Positions 23,476-24,924 of a stretch of 24,924 nt of DNA are shown here, piece by piece. The DNA lies in assembly GCA_036378995.1 (NCBI GenBank), contig DASUVJ010000063.1, positions 1 through 24,924 of the forward strand. The letters run 5' to 3'. The notes beneath the pieces were generated by a model. The model had not been told where the DNA came from. It made no database searches and saw nothing but the letters and a program-made list of their open reading frames with translations. This DNA comes from DASUVJ01 sp036378995 (lineage in GTDB: Bacteria; Patescibacteriota; Saccharimonadia; Saccharimonadales; Saccharimonadaceae). Both the position numbers and the translations under genes were made by a program. Numbering within the stretch: the first letter of the stretch is position 1; every line of letters starts with the position of its first letter.

Positions 23476-23925
23476 ATGAACTCAAAACACAAGATCGGTG
23501 ACAGTCGCGTGATCGAATCGCGCGAGTCTGCCGATGGCGCGACGATTCGCCGTCGTCGCGAATCGCTCGACGGAAAACATCGTTTTACTACTTATGAGCG
23601 AATTGAACGCCCAAATCTCGCCGTCGTTAAAAAGGATGCCACTCGCGAACTGTTTGACCGCGAAAAACTCGCCACTGCAATAAAGCGTTCGGTCGGGAAG
23701 TTTTTTTCTTCTGAGGTAGAGGTTGAAGAAATCGTTAACAACGTCGAAGAGGCACTCTATGACCTTGGAGAGTCGGAAATTACTTCACGCCAGATTGGTG
23801 ATCTTGTTCTTGACGAATTAGCCGAACGTAACGAAGTGGCATATGTGCGTTTTGCGAGCGTATACCACGAATTCAAAACACTGAATGAATTTGAAGAAAT
23901 TCTACAGCAGCGACGAAAGAAGTAA
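23476..23925 (+). CDS. nrdR: NrdR-like regulator lacking zinc-ribbon cysteines
   Basis: 149 residues. DSRVIESRESADGATIRRRRES and RFTTYERIERP (near 9-47) match the NrdR N-terminus, and the ATP-cone from about 50 to 140 is well kept (VVKKDATRELFDREKLATAI). NrdR represses ribonucleotide reductase genes in response to dATP/ATP. The four zinc ligands (usually CPxC and CxxC) are replaced by S3, K6, S30 and G33, and the whole protein has no cysteine. DNA binding by the usual zinc ribbon is therefore in doubt. It lies directly after ftsZ, so it is probably co-transcribed with it. Confidence 0.88.
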   Translation: MNSKHKIGDSRVIESRESADGATIRRRRESLDGKHRFTTYERIERPNLAVVKKDATRELFDREKLATAIKRSVGKFFSSEVEVEEIVNNVEEALYDLGESEITSRQIGDLVLDELAERNEVAYVRFASVYHEFKTLNEFEEILQQRRKK

Positions 23926-23937
23926 CAAGGGGGCGGC

Positions 23938-24195
23938 GTGAAGATAACGGTTATTTATAAAGACGAAAGTGATCACGCAAGAGAAGTTTCCGATTATCTT
24001 CGCGATTTTAAGCGCCAAACCGGCCATGATCTAGAGACAATGGATCCGGATACGGCTGACGGCGCGGCATTCTGTCGAGTTTACGATATCGTTGAATATC
24101 CGAGCGTTATTGCGTGTAGCGATGACGGTGCGCTGCAAAACTTGTGGCGCGGACGACCGCTTCCGACGATCAGTGAAGTTTCATACTATGTTTAA
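23938..24195 (+). CDS. Thioredoxin-fold protein without CxxC
   Basis: 85 residues from GTG 23938 (preceded by GGGGGCGGC). MKITVIYKDESDHAREVSDYL looks like the first beta-alpha unit of a thioredoxin/glutaredoxin fold. VYDIVEYPSVIACSDDGAL is the cis-Pro strand, and GRPLPTISEV the last helix. The CxxC redox motif is missing: the corresponding position reads KDESDH. The two Cys present (in FCRV and IACSD) are not in that position. It overlaps the VKOR gene by 8 bases. A non-catalytic partner of that membrane enzyme is plausible but unproven. Confidence 0.7.
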   Translation: MKITVIYKDESDHAREVSDYLRDFKRQTGHDLETMDPDTADGAAFCRVYDIVEYPSVIACSDDGALQNLWRGRPLPTISEVSYYV

Positions 24196-24811
24196 TATTT
24201 TCTCCAAACTAAATAAAACAGCAGAGCACCGGCGTAAATGGATCTTTGGCACGATGCTTGCTTTTGGCATTGCGGGTCTTGGCGCCAGTTTCGTATTGGC
24301 TGTCGAGGAGTTTCATTTACTAAAAGACTCGAACGCAGTCCTTAGTTGTACGATTAATCTTGTTTTGAACTGTTCCGAAGTTATGAAAACATGGCAGGCG
24401 AGTGTGTTCGGGTTTCCTAATATGTTTATCGGCTTAATGGGCTACTCTGTTGTTATTACGACTGCTGTCGTCGGCCTTGCCGGGGCAAAATTGCCGCGTT
24501 GGTATTGGACTGCGGCCAATATTTGCTATGGTCTTGGTGCGATTTTTGCGTACTGGTTGTTCTTTCAAAGCGTCTATGTCATCGAGGTACTGTGTCCGTG
24601 GTGTTTGATCGTTACATTCGTCACGACCATCTTGTTCGCAAATATTACTCACTATACGTTTAGCGAGAACATGTATAAATTACCTGCTCGCATGAATAAA
24701 AAAGTGCAGTTATTCATTAAAAACGACTACGGCAAGATCCTAACGGCGACATGGATCGTACTGCTAGCTATGCTTGTTTATTTGAAGTTCGGTGAAGGCT
24801 TATTTGCGTAG
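24188..24811 (+). CDS. Vitamin K epoxide reductase (VKOR)-like membrane protein
   Basis: 207 residues, starting at the ATG that overlaps the previous stop. Four or more hydrophobic helices are evident. The VKOR catalytic cysteines are seen: C54 and C62 (SCTINLVLNC) in the luminal/periplasmic loop and the CPWC motif (136-139). It oxidises partner thioredoxin-like proteins and passes electrons to quinone, making disulfides in secreted proteins. In bacteria it replaces DsbB and is often fused or adjacent to a thioredoxin. It probably supports the extracytoplasmic proteins in this genome, including the cysteine-bearing membrane protein at 3947-4726. Confidence 0.88.
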   Translation: MFNIFSKLNKTAEHRRKWIFGTMLAFGIAGLGASFVLAVEEFHLLKDSNAVLSCTINLVLNCSEVMKTWQASVFGFPNMFIGLMGYSVVITTAVVGLAGAKLPRWYWTAANICYGLGAIFAYWLFFQSVYVIEVLCPWCLIVTFVTTILFANITHYTFSENMYKLPARMNKKVQLFIKNDYGKILTATWIVLLAMLVYLKFGEGLFA

Positions 24812-24827
24812 TTGCTTCGTAATCTTG

Positions 24828-24856
24828 TTGAAGTTGTAGAAAAAACAGGGTAAAAT
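24828..24856 (+). promoter_or_regulatory. Promoter for a gene running off the window
   Basis: TTGAAG (24828-24833), 17 bases, TAAAAT (24851-24856); predicted start near 24863. Downstream bases hold a GTG at 24900 (MKFWEEIG...), but only eight codons remain, so no product can be named. Confidence 0.5.
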
Positions 24857-24924
24857 AAAGAAAACGCCTCTCGTAACAGGGAGTTAACGGCTATCACCCG
24901 TGAAGTTTTGGGAAGAAATCGGTC

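Noticed and set aside
24900..24924. Partial CDS from GTG 24900
   Set aside because: Only eight codons remain, the AGGGAG upstream is about 16 bases away, and a second frame is also open, so a gene cannot be supported.

Overview
The window most resembles a piece of a Candidatus Saccharibacteria (TM7, Patescibacteria/CPR) chromosome. Supporting signs are compact genes with many stop/start overlaps, a 23S rRNA with non-canonical bases, short versions of housekeeping proteins, a Gram-positive-type LPxTG surface protein, and several proteins that look lineage-restricted. TGA is used as a normal stop (for example at 3948-3950, 6970-6972 and 22198-22200), so the standard bacterial code applies and not the Gly-UGA code of Gracilibacteria/Absconditabacteria. 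The lineage call is an inference from gene content; no search was run.

Layout. 1 to about 885 is the 3' third of a 23S rRNA gene. It is followed by a hairpin-rich spacer, a 5S rRNA (about 1080-1189) and a strong terminator. 1276-4726 is a three-gene cluster of envelope proteins: a membrane-anchored M14 carboxypeptidase, a secreted metzincin-type protease and a membrane-anchored helical protein. 4985-5194 is a small KGG-repeat protein with a strong promoter and a structured leader. 5237-6485 (minus) holds a ROK sugar kinase and an overlapping small metalloprotease with a zinc ribbon. 6568-6972 is a small LPQTG protein. 7072-9982 holds rpsA and infB. 10153-12168 holds a long acidic repeat-containing membrane protein and a DUF5663-like protein. 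12165-15563 (minus) is priA-def-fmt. 15626-18296 holds a phosphoribosyltransferase-like protein, a small winged-helix protein and recJ. 18338-20916 holds rpsU, yqeY, adk, map and an unknown gene. 20950-24811 holds ftsA, ftsZ, nrdR, a thioredoxin-fold protein and a VKOR-like membrane protein. The window ends just after a promoter for the next gene. No gene-free stretch exceeds about 300 bases; the longest are 4727-4984, about 886-1079 and 9983-10152, all described below.

How the genes fit together. Much of the window is translation and N-terminal processing: rRNA, S1, IF-2, bS21, Fmt, Def and Map, so the formyl-methionine cycle (formylation, deformylation, Met removal) is almost complete here. 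Division (FtsA/FtsZ), replication restart and repair (PriA, RecJ) and nucleotide metabolism (Adk, NrdR) make up the rest. The surface and secretion genes (M14, metzincin, LPQTG, VKOR oxidative folding, repeat protein) are plausible parts of an epibiont's host-facing envelope.

Most noteworthy observations: (1) the 23S rRNA reads G at E. coli position 2058 and A at 2057, as in animal mitochondria, predicting intrinsic macrolide resistance; (2) NrdR has lost all four zinc-ribbon cysteines; (3) five genes on both strands have a -10 box only 6-10 bases before the start codon and no Shine-Dalgarno, suggesting leaderless mRNAs; (4) a 520-residue protein carries two kinds of perfectly phased tandem repeats in front of a single membrane span; (5) a KGG-protein leader presents a GGAG tetraloop on a near-perfect hairpin.
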